Numbered from the stretch's first letter, positions 1 to 8,099 are shown. The stretch: 21,346 nt of DNA from an uncultured Sutterella sp. (GCA_900546995.1 URFF01000027.1:1-21346); one strand, 5' to 3'. Numbers and translations are program-made. Notes: generated by a model from the letters alone, not told the origin.

Positions 1-1
1 G

Positions 2-475
2 CTGGTGCAAGCCGATCAGCATAACTACGATGTGATGGCTGACTATATGTATAGCGCAACAATGGCATTGAATAATTTCATTCGTATGGGGGTGACGCAA
101 GACTGGTCCACCCATCAAATTGGGCACGAACTTACCGCACTTTGCGGAGTAACCCACGGTGAATCGTTAGCCATTGTCTACCCGGGTACGGCTGAAGTTT
201 TACGTGAACAGAAAAAAGCCAAACTGCTGCAGTTTGGCGAACGTGTTCTCGGTATTTGTGAGGGTAGTGAAGACGAACGGGTTGATCAAGTCATCGCTCG
301 AATTGAGGCGTTCTTCAAATCGCTTGGTTTGGCAACACGATTGTCCGAAAAGGGGATCGGAGTCGATGTCGTTGAAGAAATTGCCCGTCGCTTTAATGAG
401 CGCGGCGTTCATTTCGGCGAAGCAAAAAATGTCACCGGTGATGTCGCACGGGAAATTTTAATGAAACGCCTCTGA
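2..475 (+). CDS. yqhD: YqhD-type iron/zinc-dependent alcohol dehydrogenase, 3' part only
   Basis: This is the C-terminal part of an NADPH-dependent iron-containing alcohol/aldehyde dehydrogenase. The gene runs off the left edge, so the true start is outside the window. The segment HQIGHELTAL followed by THGES matches the metal-binding helix of the family, in which two histidines (IGH and THG) complete the active-site metal site. The downstream segment KAKLLQFGERV, then EGSEDERVD, is characteristic of the E. coli YqhD branch, a cytosolic enzyme that reduces a broad range of short-chain and lipid-peroxidation aldehydes. The first half with the Rossmann-like nucleotide domain is not visible. The reading frame is open from base 2 to the TGA at 473-475. 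A hairpin follows 32 bases later. Family assignment is strong; the exact substrate is not determinable. Confidence 0.88.
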   Translation: MVQADQHNYDVMADYMYSATMALNNFIRMGVTQDWSTHQIGHELTALCGVTHGESLAIVYPGTAEVLREQKKAKLLQFGERVLGICEGSEDERVDQVIARIEAFFKSLGLATRLSEKGIGVDVVEEIARRFNERGVHFGEAKNVTGDVAREILMKRL

Positions 476-507
476 ATCACTTGACGTTTTGAAATTTTTC
501 CGTAAAA

Positions 508-550
508 TTTGCCGCTCCGAATCATTCGGGGCGGCAAATGAAAAATTTTC
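508..550 (+). terminator. Hairpin terminator after the yqhD-like gene
   Basis: A long stem pairs 508-522 with 524-539 and contains one G-T wobble. The apex (AATCATT) must open to form a loop. It is followed by GAAAAATTTTC, which is only a weak U tract. It lies between the dehydrogenase stop and the tRNA promoter, as expected for a terminator isolating the two units. Confidence 0.6.
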
Positions 551-559
551 GCCAATGCC

Positions 560-595
560 TTGATTTTTGAAAAAAGTCTCTATACAATGACGTTC
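560..595 (+). promoter_or_regulatory. Sigma-70 promoter of the tRNA-Ala/tRNA-Glu unit
   Basis: A TTGATT -35 box (560-565) and a TACAAT -10 box (583-588) are separated by 17 bases. They are followed by a GC-containing discriminator (GACG) of the kind found at stringently controlled stable-RNA promoters. The predicted transcription start near 595 is about 9 bases before the first tRNA. This is the clearest promoter in the window. Confidence 0.75.
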
Positions 596-603
596 TCTCG
601 TTT

Positions 604-679
604 GGGGGTATAGCTCAGTTGGTAGAGCACTTGCATGGCATGCAAGGGGTCAGCGGTTCGAATCCGCTTACCTCCACCA
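604..679 (+). tRNA. tRNA-Ala (anticodon GGC)
   Basis: This is a 76-base cloverleaf with an encoded CCA end. The acceptor stem pairs GGGGGTA (604-610) with TACCTCC (669-675), with one G-T pair. The D-arm has TAGCTCAGTTGGTAGAGC. The anticodon arm TTGCA/TGCAA encloses a GGC anticodon within CATGGCATG, and the T-arm has GGTTCGAATCC. The sequence closely follows bacterial tRNA-Ala(GGC). It decodes GCC/GCU and is co-transcribed with the tRNA-Glu that starts 12 bases downstream. Confidence 0.95.
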
Positions 680-690
680 CAATTTGAAGA

Positions 691-766
691 GTCTCCATCG
701 TCTAGAGGCCTAGGACACGACCCTTTCACGGTCGGTACCGGGGTTCGAATCCCCGTGGGGACGCCA
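691..766 (+). tRNA. tRNA-Glu (anticodon TTC)
   Basis: This is a 76-base cloverleaf with an encoded CCA end. The acceptor stem pairs GTCTCC(A) with (T)GGGGAC. The D-arm contains CGTCTAGAGGCCTAGGAC, the anticodon loop CTTTCAC gives anticodon TTC, and the T-arm GGGGTTCGAATCCCC is perfect. It decodes GAA/GAG. A terminator starts within 10 bases of its end, so the Ala-Glu pair is a two-gene unit. tRNA 3' ends are common integration targets, but I find no second copy of this 3' end downstream. Confidence 0.96.
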
Positions 767-774
767 TCGCTTAG

Positions 775-806
775 AATCCCACTACTTCGGTAGCTTGGGA
801 TTTTTT
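775..806 (+). terminator. Rho-independent terminator of the tRNA unit
   Basis: Stem AATCCCA-CTAC and GTAG-CT-TGGGATT (two-base bulge) closes on a stable C(UUCG)G tetraloop. The stem runs directly into TTTTTT (801-806). It is a classic intrinsic terminator placed 9 bases after tRNA-Glu. Confidence 0.88.
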
Positions 807-889
807 GTATCTTGTTGAAAAATCAATAGTTCATCTTGTATTTTTGAAGTTTTGTAGTTTCCCACTGGTTTGATTTTTATCCTTCGCTC

Positions 890-919
890 CGTTAAGCTTA
901 ACGATATTAAGCTTAACGA
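890..919. repeat. Two tandem copies of a TTAAGCTTAACGA palindrome
   Basis: Two near-identical 15-base units lie end to end. One is centred on GTTAAGCTTAAC (891-902, a perfect 12-base palindrome) and the other on TTAAGCTTAA (907-916). Their centres are 15 bases apart, and the second ends 11 bases before the start codon of the ATPase gene. This arrangement suits a dimeric repressor binding two half-phased sites, or an RNA structure at the ribosome-binding region. No -10/-35 pair is obvious around it. Confidence 0.6.
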
Positions 920-930
920 GATGAAGCATT

Positions 931-2301
931 ATGGACTTTCCTTTCTTTGGTCGTACTAAAGAGCTTGCTCTGATGCGTAATTTGTTGGGGCAGAGTATTC
1001 AAGATGGCAGCAGAATGCTTGTAGTAACCGGGCGACGTCGGGTTGGTAAGACTGCGTTGATCGCACAAGCGTTTTCAAATCAGCCTGGGGCGCTGTTTTT
1101 TTATTTTTACGTGAATTCTGAGCTTAGTGAGAAGCGAAATATTGAGTTGTTTTGGGAGTTGAATAATCAAAAAATTTCCAATATTGGCCATTATTTACAG
1201 CCCCCCGCTACACTCTCCGACCTTTTTAAATTACTTTTGGAACTTTCCAAAATTCAACCGATCGTTTTTGTTATGGATGAGTTCCAGAATATTGAGAGAA
1301 TTAATCCTGCCTTTCTGGGTGATATTCAAAGGCAATGGGATATGCATCGAAAAGAAACAAAAATGCTTTTTGTTGTGAGTGGATCCGTTGCCAGTGCCAT
1401 GCGGGCGATTTTTCAAAACGGTCAGGCTCCTCTTTTCGCTAGGCAAGATGCCATGATCCATCTGCAGCCTTTCCCGATTAAAGTGTTGCAGGAGATTATA
1501 GGTACCTATAACCCACACTACACTGCAGAGGATTTATTGGCATTGTTCGCTATAACCGGAGGAGTTGCGCAATACGTTAAAGTGCTTATGCAAAATCAAG
1601 CTGCCACAAAAGAGGAGATGATTAATACGGCAATTTCAAACGGCTTATTTTTGTCAGAAGGGCAGTTAATGTTGATTTCGGAATTTAAAAATAATTACTC
1701 TGTTAATTTCGAAATTCTTGAACGTTTGGCAAACGGTGCCACGGATCGTAACGAATTGGTGTCGGCTTTTCCGCAAATTGATATCTCAGCGCATCTGAAG
1801 CGCCTCGAAGAATTCTATCGTCTCATTGTCCGTAATGAACCGATTGCGATGCCTGTCCGGTATAAAAAAGTTCGTTATAAACTCAACGATCAATTTTTAA
1901 AATTTTGGTTCAAATTTATGTTCCCCTATAAGTCGATGATTGAAAGTGGTTACACCGCTCGAATCATTGAACGTGCTCAACAAATTTTTCCTGATTACAG
2001 TGGCAGAGTTCTCGAAGAACTCGTGATAGAAAGCGCATTGGAGTCGGAAAAATTTACTGCCGTTGGTCAGTGGTGGGACAAAAAAGGTGAAAATGAGATC
2101 GACTTGATTTGTATTGATGATATTGATAAAAGAATTTTGTTTGGAGAAATTAAACGTAATCCAGACAAAATTAATTTGTCAGTTTTGGAAGAGAAAAAAC
2201 ATGTTTTCTTAAATCAATGTGCGAACAAATATCGAAGCTATCAACCAACTGTCAAAGGGTTTTCTCTTGATAATCTTTTGAGTAATGACTTTGAGTTTTA
2301 G
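931..2301 (+). CDS. AAA-type ATPase with C-terminal DUF234 nuclease-like domain
   Basis: The 456-residue protein belongs to the archaeal-type ATPase/DUF234 family of predicted P-loop ATPases. Residues 1-230 form the ATPase domain: FFGRTKEL at the N terminus, Walker A GRRRVGKT at 34-41, Walker B IVFVMDE at 111-117, and sensor-like VVSGS at 148-152. Residues about 250-320 look like a winged-helix linker. The last 100 residues carry a PD-(D/E)XK-like pattern: E362/E363, EIDLI with D391, and GEIK with E406 and K408. This suggests DNA binding or cleavage, but the family's role is not settled. It stands alone between a tRNA unit and tamA and is visibly more AT-rich than its neighbours (many AAA/TTT codons), which suggests transfer. 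There is only a weak GAG before the ATG. Two palindromes sit just upstream. Confidence 0.85.
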   Translation: MDFPFFGRTKELALMRNLLGQSIQDGSRMLVVTGRRRVGKTALIAQAFSNQPGALFFYFYVNSELSEKRNIELFWELNNQKISNIGHYLQPPATLSDLFKLLLELSKIQPIVFVMDEFQNIERINPAFLGDIQRQWDMHRKETKMLFVVSGSVASAMRAIFQNGQAPLFARQDAMIHLQPFPIKVLQEIIGTYNPHYTAEDLLALFAITGGVAQYVKVLMQNQAATKEEMINTAISNGLFLSEGQLMLISEFKNNYSVNFEILERLANGATDRNELVSAFPQIDISAHLKRLEEFYRLIVRNEPIAMPVRYKKVRYKLNDQFLKFWFKFMFPYKSMIESGYTARIIERAQQIFPDYSGRVLEELVIESALESEKFTAVGQWWDKKGENEIDLICIDDIDKRILFGEIKRNPDKINLSVLEEKKHVFLNQCANKYRSYQPTVKGFSLDNLLSNDFEF

Positions 2302-2353
2302 CATTGTTAGCACGGAGGTTGTCTTTTCCCTTTACTGTGTCTTAAACTCAGCT

Positions 2354-2379
2354 AGTCAAGCCTTTCTTTGACTTTTCTT
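2354..2379 (+). terminator. Weak AT-rich hairpin between the ATPase gene and tamA
   Basis: AGTCAA (2354-2359) pairs with TTGACT (2368-2373), followed by TTTCTTT. The stem is short and AT-rich, so termination would be weak. It lies directly against the start of tamA and could equally shape the leader of that gene. Confidence 0.3.
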
Positions 2380-2381
2380 TG

Positions 2382-4145
2382 GTGAGAGTTCGAGTGCGAG
2401 TGTCGGTATTAAAGATTTTGCTGCTGACGGGAATGCTGGCGGTATATTCTCAGGCCGCCACGGCATTTTCTGTGCGTGTCGAATGCCAGAACGAACAAGT
2501 CAAAAATAATGTTGAAGCACTGATTAATCCCATCAAGGACAATAGTTCTGCGGTTGCGCGTCAAGCCTATCGGGCAGGTATCGCTCAAGCTGCGCGCCGT
2601 GGCATAGAAGCCCTCGGCTTTTATCGGTACCATATGCGCTTTCGTTGGGAAGAGCACTCAACCAAAGATCCTCAAAAGGCCACGTTGGTTACATCAATCG
2701 AATTAGGTGATCCTGTTCGTATCAAAGAAGCGAATTTCTCTATCTCAGGTGAAGCTAGCGATGATCGACGTTTTAATAACTTAAAGCGCCGTTTACCCAA
2801 ACCCGGTACCCAACTTAATCACGGTACCTACGAAGACTTTAAATCGAGGGTCGAAACCCTTGCCATGGATCGGGGGTATTTTGATGGAAAATTCACCCGA
2901 CAGGAATTAGGGGTTGATGCTGTGAATAATGAAGCGTTTTGGTGGCTTGATTATGACTCAGGACCTCGCTTTCGTATGGCGCAAGTTCGTTTTTCAGGCA
3001 ATCAAATCCGAGAGGATATCCTTCAAAATTTGGTTCCCTTTAAGACGGGCGATCCTTACCAGTCATCCGATATTTCTGAATTAAACCGACGCCTCACCGC
3101 CACTGGGTGGTTTGGTAGCGTTGTCGTATCCCCATTGATTGCAGAAGGGAAAAAAGATCCTGAAAAAGAGTTGCCGGTGAGTGCAGAATTGACACCGAAA
3201 AGCCGCAATATCGTGCAAACCGGTTTGGGTTACTCAACCGATGTGGGGCCCCAAGGGAAAGTCACCTGGACCAAGCCCTGGATTAATGATTCCGGGCACT
3301 CCATTGAAGCGGCCACGGAACTTTCGGCCTACGAGCAGCTTTTTGATGCGTCTTACAAAATTCCTTTGGCGAAAAACGCTCTCGAAGAGTACTACTCAAT
3401 TCAAGGTGGGATTAAGCGGGAAGATTTAAACGACACCCAATCAAACAATGCGACGTTGTTGGTTTCGAGAAACTGGGATCGCTATGAAGGGTGGAAGCGA
3501 TCGATCCATTTAAGGGCGATGTTTGATAGTTTTGATCAGGGTTTAACAAGTGACAGTACCATGCTCGTCTATCCAGGGGTGAGCTTTTCAAGAACTCGTA
3601 GTCGGGGCGGTCTTATGGCCAGTTGGGGAGACTCTCAACGCTACACTGTCAATTGGTCTAATGAGTGGTGGGGTTCGGACGTTGACTTTCTGATTCTTGA
3701 AGCGCAACACGCTTTAATCAGAACTTATGCGCGACGGCACCGTTTCATTTTGCGGTCTCGTATCGGTTGGATGGAAACCGATGATTTTGACAAAGTGCCG
3801 CCGGATTTGCGCTTTTTTGCCGGTGGCGATCGAAGTGTCAGAGGCTATGACTACGAATCGATTTCGCCGCGTGATAGCCAGGGTAATTTGACCGGTGCGG
3901 AAAAGTTAGTGACCGCGAGCATTGAGTATCAATACCGAATCACAGGCAAATGGTGGGGTGCGGTTTTCTTTGATGCCGGTGAAGCCGTGCACGATTTTGG
4001 AGATACCGATATCAAAAAGGGCGCCGGTGTCGGTATTCGTTGGGCATCCCCTCTGGGGGCGATTCGTTTAGACGTGGCTAAACCAATTGGCGATCCCACG
4101 GAAAACGGGATTCAGATCTACATTGGGTTGGGGCCGGAATTATGA
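2382..4145 (+). CDS. tamA: TamA, outer-membrane assembly barrel of the translocation and assembly module
   Basis: TamA is an Omp85-family outer-membrane protein that works with inner-membrane-anchored TamB in autotransporter/outer-membrane protein assembly and envelope lipid transport. A hydrophobic signal peptide (VLKILLLTGMLAVYSQA, then ATAFS) is followed by about 240 residues of POTRA repeats and a C-terminal 16-strand-type barrel. The barrel carries the conserved GGDRSVRGYDYES loop and a DAGEAV segment near the end. Length is near the usual 570-600 residues. The start is ambiguous: TTG at 2379 and GTG at 2382, 2394 and 2400 are all in frame. GTG 2382 is given here, but GTG 2394 or 2400 gives a cleaner signal peptide and uses the GGTGAG at 2381-2386 as ribosome site. 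The stop overlaps the tamB start (ATGA). Confidence 0.92.
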   Translation: MRVRVRVSVLKILLLTGMLAVYSQAATAFSVRVECQNEQVKNNVEALINPIKDNSSAVARQAYRAGIAQAARRGIEALGFYRYHMRFRWEEHSTKDPQKATLVTSIELGDPVRIKEANFSISGEASDDRRFNNLKRRLPKPGTQLNHGTYEDFKSRVETLAMDRGYFDGKFTRQELGVDAVNNEAFWWLDYDSGPRFRMAQVRFSGNQIREDILQNLVPFKTGDPYQSSDISELNRRLTATGWFGSVVVSPLIAEGKKDPEKELPVSAELTPKSRNIVQTGLGYSTDVGPQGKVTWTKPWINDSGHSIEAATELSAYEQLFDASYKIPLAKNALEEYYSIQGGIKREDLNDTQSNNATLLVSRNWDRYEGWKRSIHLRAMFDSFDQGLTSDSTMLVYPGVSFSRTRSRGGLMASWGDSQRYTVNWSNEWWGSDVDFLILEAQHALIRTYARRHRFILRSRIGWMETDDFDKVPPDLRFFAGGDRSVRGYDYESISPRDSQGNLTGAEKLVTASIEYQYRITGKWWGAVFFDAGEAVHDFGDTDIKKGAGVGIRWASPLGAIRLDVAKPIGDPTENGIQIYIGLGPEL

Positions 4146-7006
4146 GCATTGTAAAGAAGGTTCTCCTAGTGCTAACGAGTGCTGCCATTGTTCTTTGTGC
4201 ACTGGGAGCGTTTGCGCTTTCTACATCAACCGGTCTGCATTTGCTAGTTAAATTGGCAGAGTCTAGCCTTACCGAATTCACTGTCGGAGTGACAGAAGGA
4301 CGGGCCTTTAATGCGGTGCTAAAGGATGTTCGATTTAAAAGAGCAGGGCTAGAGTTTGAAGGGGACTTGTCGTGGCGTGTTAACCCCAGTGCATTGTTTT
4401 CCAGACAGATATTTTTTGAACATATCGAAGTAGCTGATTCAACCCTATCGGTTGATACGACTCAAATGACTTCCAATGAGTCGACCTCTTCAGCAGAACC
4501 TTCGACTTTTTCTCCTCCGACGTTACTGGTGCGGTTAAATATCGAATCATTCGATGTCAAACACATGAAGCTGCGATATAACGATATTGATGCGCAGCTT
4601 GAGGGTTTGCAAGCGCTATTGCGTTGGGATGAGAGCGGCATTGATTTACCGAAATTTCTCGTTAATGGCTCATGGAATCAGTATGCGCTTAATCTTGATG
4701 CGGCACTTCAGTATTTAGCTGACGGAACGCTTTCAATAGACAAAACGCAGTTAGCGCTGGGTGACAATCAGTTAGCGCTTGAGGGTTGGTTAGGGCTAGG
4801 GGAATCGGATCCAAGGTTTGATTTAACGCTTCATGCGAGCGCCTTCGATTTTGAGCGGTTTTTACCGACCATGAAGGGACACTTGAAAGGCCGAGCGCAT
4901 TTGGCAGGATCTGTTTTTTCACCCAGATTACAAGGGGAACTTGACCTAGACAAATTTTCATTTCAAGAGAACTGCATCGATAAAGTGCGTTGGAGAGCGT
5001 ACGCAACATCAGAAGGGCTGGCTTTCGAAGCGAACACACGCTTAACGATTGAGCGGGCTAACTTTGCGGGACTCGTGCTTGACGAAGCCGTTTTGCAAGC
5101 AGATGGTTCGGCACCCAAGCATAAAGCGCGACTTCGTGTCACATCACCTCAGGGGCGTCTTATCATGGCATTGGATGCTGGGTTGGATGCCAAGCATTTG
5201 CGTTGGCAGGGTGAACTTAAAGAAATGACGCTTGAGAATCCCTACGGCCCGATCACAATGACGCAACCTCTACGGGTGAGTTACGATCATCCCAACCATA
5301 CTGTCACGATAAAAGGCGGCGAATGGGTGCACGAAATGGGCCGGTTAGTCGTATCAGCACCCATTTCGATGAATGTTCAAGATCGTTTGCCATTTGATCT
5401 TAAATTAAGCCTAAAAGAGTTGAATTCGTCTTATTGGAATCGTTTTTTAAATGAAAATCTTCGATTAAAAGGCCAAGCGTCGGCCACGTTGGATGCACGG
5501 GTACCGCAAGGCTGGGCCGGTTTGCCAACGGTTGATTTTGATTTGGCCAGTAGTAATTTACAAGCGCAGTATCGTTCGTTAAAAGATGATTTTTTACTGC
5601 AATTGGATACTGTTGGCCTCAAGATGCATCAAAAAGATGGTCAATTAACGACAGAGACAGTGTTAAAGATTACGAAGAACGGCGAGATTCGTGCTCAATT
5701 GACTGTTGATGATATTTTGAAAACGCGTCGCCTTTCAGGTCAGTTCGATATTGATGATTTAGCGATGGCGATTTTCAATCCTTTTTTAGATGAAGGCGAA
5801 AAGGCTGAGGGGGCTCTTAACGGTCATCTGGCTTTTGCCGGTGATTTGAAAAAGCCTCAATTGAGGGGGCAGTTGCAGCTTCAAGGACTGGAAGTCAATA
5901 GCACGCGCTTACCCTTTGAAATGCAAAAAAGCGATGTGACGCTCCAGTTTGCCGGTAGCGAGGGAACGCTACATGCAATTTTAAATACACCACAAGGTCA
6001 CCTGGCTTTTGATGGTGCGGTTAATTGGGACGATGTTCAGAATGTGACGGCTTGGGTGAGCGCTAAAACACCCGGCATTCGGGTTTCTGTTCCTCCGCTA
6101 CTTCAAGTGAATGTCAATAGTGATGTTTCCTGCCGTTTGGCGAACGGTACCATGTATTTAAAGGGGGACATTGGTATTCCGTGGGCGCGCGTTGCTGTGA
6201 GAGACTTGCCCCCTAGCGCGGTGGATGTTTCCGATGACGTCGTGCGATTGGATCGCCCGAGAAAGCGCAAGACGCAGATTCGCTCAACAATCCCCCTTGA
6301 AAGCGACCTGTTCATTAATGTGGGTGATGATGTTCATGTTCAGGCCTTCGGTTTAAATGCCGAACTTCAGGGCAGACTTCATGTGGTGCAATTTGATAAT
6401 CAGTTTGGACTTAACGGTCAAATGACCGTGCCTGAGGGACGGTTTAAGGCCTATGGTCAAGATTTGATTGTGACGAAAGGCGAATTTATTTTCGCTGGTT
6501 CCGCTTCCAACCCCTTATTAAATCTCGAAGCGATTCGAAATCCCGATAGTACGGCCGATGGTGTGACGGCTGGGGTAAGAGTGACCGGAACAGCAAACCG
6601 ACCGCAATTGACTCTATTCTCCGATCCCGCAATGTCGCAAACCGAAGCGTTAAGTTATTTGATGCGAGGAGAGGGGCTCAATCCCGACGGGGATTCTGAC
6701 AATACGATGCTAACGTCCGCTCTCATTAATTTAGGGCTTACTCAAGGCAATCGCGTGATTGGAGCCATTGGGGAGTCCATCGGGATTTCCGGTTTGGGCG
6801 TCGAAACCGAAGGAGTGGGCGAGGATTCGTCTGTTGCGGTAAGCGGTTATATCTTGCCGGGGCTTAAGGTTAAATATGGCGTGGGATTATTTGATTCACT
6901 GGCAACAATCACGCTGCGTTATCAAATCTTGCCTCGACTTTATATTGAAGCGGCCTCAGGGGTTGATCAGGCGCTTGACGTGCTTTATACCTTTGAGTTC
7001 AATTAA
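4142..7006 (+). CDS. tamB: TamB, periplasm-spanning translocation/assembly module subunit
   Basis: TamB is an AsmA-like/DUF490 protein. An N-terminal membrane anchor (about residues 5-27, VLLVLTSAAIVLCALGAFAL) leads into a long beta-rich periplasmic groove and the C-terminal TamB domain that contacts TamA. The C-terminal third has the expected features: GQMTVPEGRFKAYGQDL, TKGEFIFAGSASNP and SDPAMSQTEALSYLMRG, ending in a strand-rich TLRYQILPRLYIEAASG. At 954 residues it is shorter than E. coli TamB (about 1260), so the predicted groove is shorter. The gene starts inside the tamA stop codon (ATGA, 4142-4145), so the two are translationally coupled. No clear terminator follows. Confidence 0.93.
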   Translation: MSIVKKVLLVLTSAAIVLCALGAFALSTSTGLHLLVKLAESSLTEFTVGVTEGRAFNAVLKDVRFKRAGLEFEGDLSWRVNPSALFSRQIFFEHIEVADSTLSVDTTQMTSNESTSSAEPSTFSPPTLLVRLNIESFDVKHMKLRYNDIDAQLEGLQALLRWDESGIDLPKFLVNGSWNQYALNLDAALQYLADGTLSIDKTQLALGDNQLALEGWLGLGESDPRFDLTLHASAFDFERFLPTMKGHLKGRAHLAGSVFSPRLQGELDLDKFSFQENCIDKVRWRAYATSEGLAFEANTRLTIERANFAGLVLDEAVLQADGSAPKHKARLRVTSPQGRLIMALDAGLDAKHLRWQGELKEMTLENPYGPITMTQPLRVSYDHPNHTVTIKGGEWVHEMGRLVVSAPISMNVQDRLPFDLKLSLKELNSSYWNRFLNENLRLKGQASATLDARVPQGWAGLPTVDFDLASSNLQAQYRSLKDDFLLQLDTVGLKMHQKDGQLTTETVLKITKNGEIRAQLTVDDILKTRRLSGQFDIDDLAMAIFNPFLDEGEKAEGALNGHLAFAGDLKKPQLRGQLQLQGLEVNSTRLPFEMQKSDVTLQFAGSEGTLHAILNTPQGHLAFDGAVNWDDVQNVTAWVSAKTPGIRVSVPPLLQVNVNSDVSCRLANGTMYLKGDIGIPWARVAVRDLPPSAVDVSDDVVRLDRPRKRKTQIRSTIPLESDLFINVGDDVHVQAFGLNAELQGRLHVVQFDNQFGLNGQMTVPEGRFKAYGQDLIVTKGEFIFAGSASNPLLNLEAIRNPDSTADGVTAGVRVTGTANRPQLTLFSDPAMSQTEALSYLMRGEGLNPDGDSDNTMLTSALINLGLTQGNRVIGAIGESIGISGLGVETEGVGEDSSVAVSGYILPGLKVKYGVGLFDSLATITLRYQILPRLYIEAASGVDQALDVLYTFEFN

Positions 7007-7021
7007 TCGGCAGAATTTTGC

Positions 7022-7070
7022 AAGAAATGATGCTTGTTCTTGAGTTAAATTAAGATAGTGATCATTTCTT
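7022..7070. promoter_or_regulatory. 10-bp inverted repeat in the tamB/flavin-reductase spacer
   Basis: AAGAAATGAT (7022-7031) is perfectly complementary to ATCATTTCTT (7061-7070) across a 29-base loop. The repeat ends just before the TAAGGAG ribosome-binding site of the next gene. It could form an RNA stem controlling that site, or be a split operator. It lacks the G-C rich stem and U tract of a terminator. Confidence 0.4.
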
Positions 7071-7086
7071 TTGTAAGGAGTCAAAA

Positions 7087-7665
7087 ATGACAGAATGCTC
7101 AATGGTGAAAGTCCCTCTTGAGGATGTGTATCGTTTGCTCAATATCGGGGCGACCGTTTTGGTATCAGCCGAGCATGATGGCGTGACCGATGTGATGCCT
7201 GCGGCTTGGGCTTGCGCATTGGATTTGGTTCCGGCTAAAGCGACTGTTGTGGTCGATAAGTCGCACTTTACGCGTCCTTTGATGGAAAAAAGCGGCTATT
7301 TTGCTTTGGAGCTACCGACGGCAGCCATCGCCCGTGAAACGCTTTACCTTGGTTCGGTCAGCAAAAATGATGAAGCCGATAAGTTGGAAAAAAGCGGTGC
7401 CGAATTTTTCACCATGCCAGGCTACAAAATGCCGATGGTGAAGGGATGCGCAGCGTGGATGGTTTTCAAAATTGTCTCTGAACCGCATAACGAAAGTGCC
7501 TATGATCTATTTATCGGTGAATGTGTAGACGCTTGGGCGGATCCAAGAATTTTCTCTGATGGGCACTGGCACTTTGAGGACGCACCCAAAGAAATGAGTA
7601 CCCTGCATTATGTCGCAGGAGGCCATTTCTATACGATGGGTGACGCCATTGACGTTGAGCTCTGA
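7087..7665 (+). CDS. Flavin reductase family protein (FMN-binding split barrel)
   Basis: The 192-residue protein resembles the flavoredoxin/flavin-reductase-like family, which binds FMN in a split beta-barrel and acts in the cytosol as an electron-transfer or flavin-reducing protein. The visible pattern is a start near PLEDVYRLLNIGATVLVSAE, then VMPAAWACALDLVPAKATVVV (the region contacting FMN), SHFTRPLMEKSGYFAL, and a late GYKMPMVKGCAAWMVFKIV. A textbook AAGGAG (7075-7080) precedes the ATG by six bases. The stop is two bases before the GTG of the next gene, so the two are probably co-translated. The partner reductase and substrate cannot be read from sequence. Such proteins are frequent in anaerobes. 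Confidence 0.8.
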   Translation: MTECSMVKVPLEDVYRLLNIGATVLVSAEHDGVTDVMPAAWACALDLVPAKATVVVDKSHFTRPLMEKSGYFALELPTAAIARETLYLGSVSKNDEADKLEKSGAEFFTMPGYKMPMVKGCAAWMVFKIVSEPHNESAYDLFIGECVDAWADPRIFSDGHWHFEDAPKEMSTLHYVAGGHFYTMGDAIDVEL

Positions 7666-7667
7666 TC

Positions 7668-8099
7668 GTGGATGAGTTTCTGACACCGGCCGAGACATTG
7701 TGGGCGCTTTTTGGTTCGTCCTTTCTCTCGGCCACCTTGTTTCCGGGTGGCAGCGAAGTGCTACTCCTAGGATTGGCTCACACCTATCCGGAGCTTATTT
7801 GGCACGGTTGGGTGGTGGCTAGTATCGGTAATACCTTGGGTGCGATGTCAGGTTACGTACTCGGTCGCTTTTTCCCGAAAAAAGCGACCGATAATCGTGC
7901 GATTCGTTGGTGTGAAGAGTACGGTGTTTGGATTTTGTTGTTGTCTTGGATGCCGGTGTTAGGCGACGCCCTGGCCGTTGCAGCTGGTTGGTTAAGAATT
8001 AATTGGTTTAAGAGTTTGATCTTGCTCTTAATTGGTAAAACACTTCGTTATTTGGCGTTGATTTTGGGTTTTGAACAGGTCATGCTTTGGATCAGTTAA
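7668..8099 (+). CDS. yqaA: YqaA family inner-membrane protein (DedA/VTT-like)
   Basis: The 143-residue membrane protein closely follows E. coli YqaA in length and motifs: SSFLSATLFPGGSEVLLLG near the N terminus, a GNTLGAMSGYVLGRFFP glycine-rich segment, and LLLSWMPVLGDALAVAAGW, RINWFKS and GKTLRYLAL in the C-terminal half. These form re-entrant loops and about four membrane segments, as in the DedA/VTT group of predicted lipid scramblases or transporters. The function of YqaA itself is unknown. It begins with GTG two bases after the flavin-reductase stop. An ATG four bases on is out of frame and hits a stop at once. Confidence 0.85.
   Translation: MDEFLTPAETLWALFGSSFLSATLFPGGSEVLLLGLAHTYPELIWHGWVVASIGNTLGAMSGYVLGRFFPKKATDNRAIRWCEEYGVWILLLSWMPVLGDALAVAAGWLRINWFKSLILLLIGKTLRYLALILGFEQVMLWIS

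Noticed and set aside
691..2378. Genomic island bounded by a duplicated tRNA-Glu 3' end
   Set aside because: No second copy of the tRNA 3' end was found after the ATPase gene, and there is no integrase.
4689..5039. A 116-codon minus-strand ORF inside tamB
   Set aside because: It is a shadow of the tamB coding frame with no independent support.
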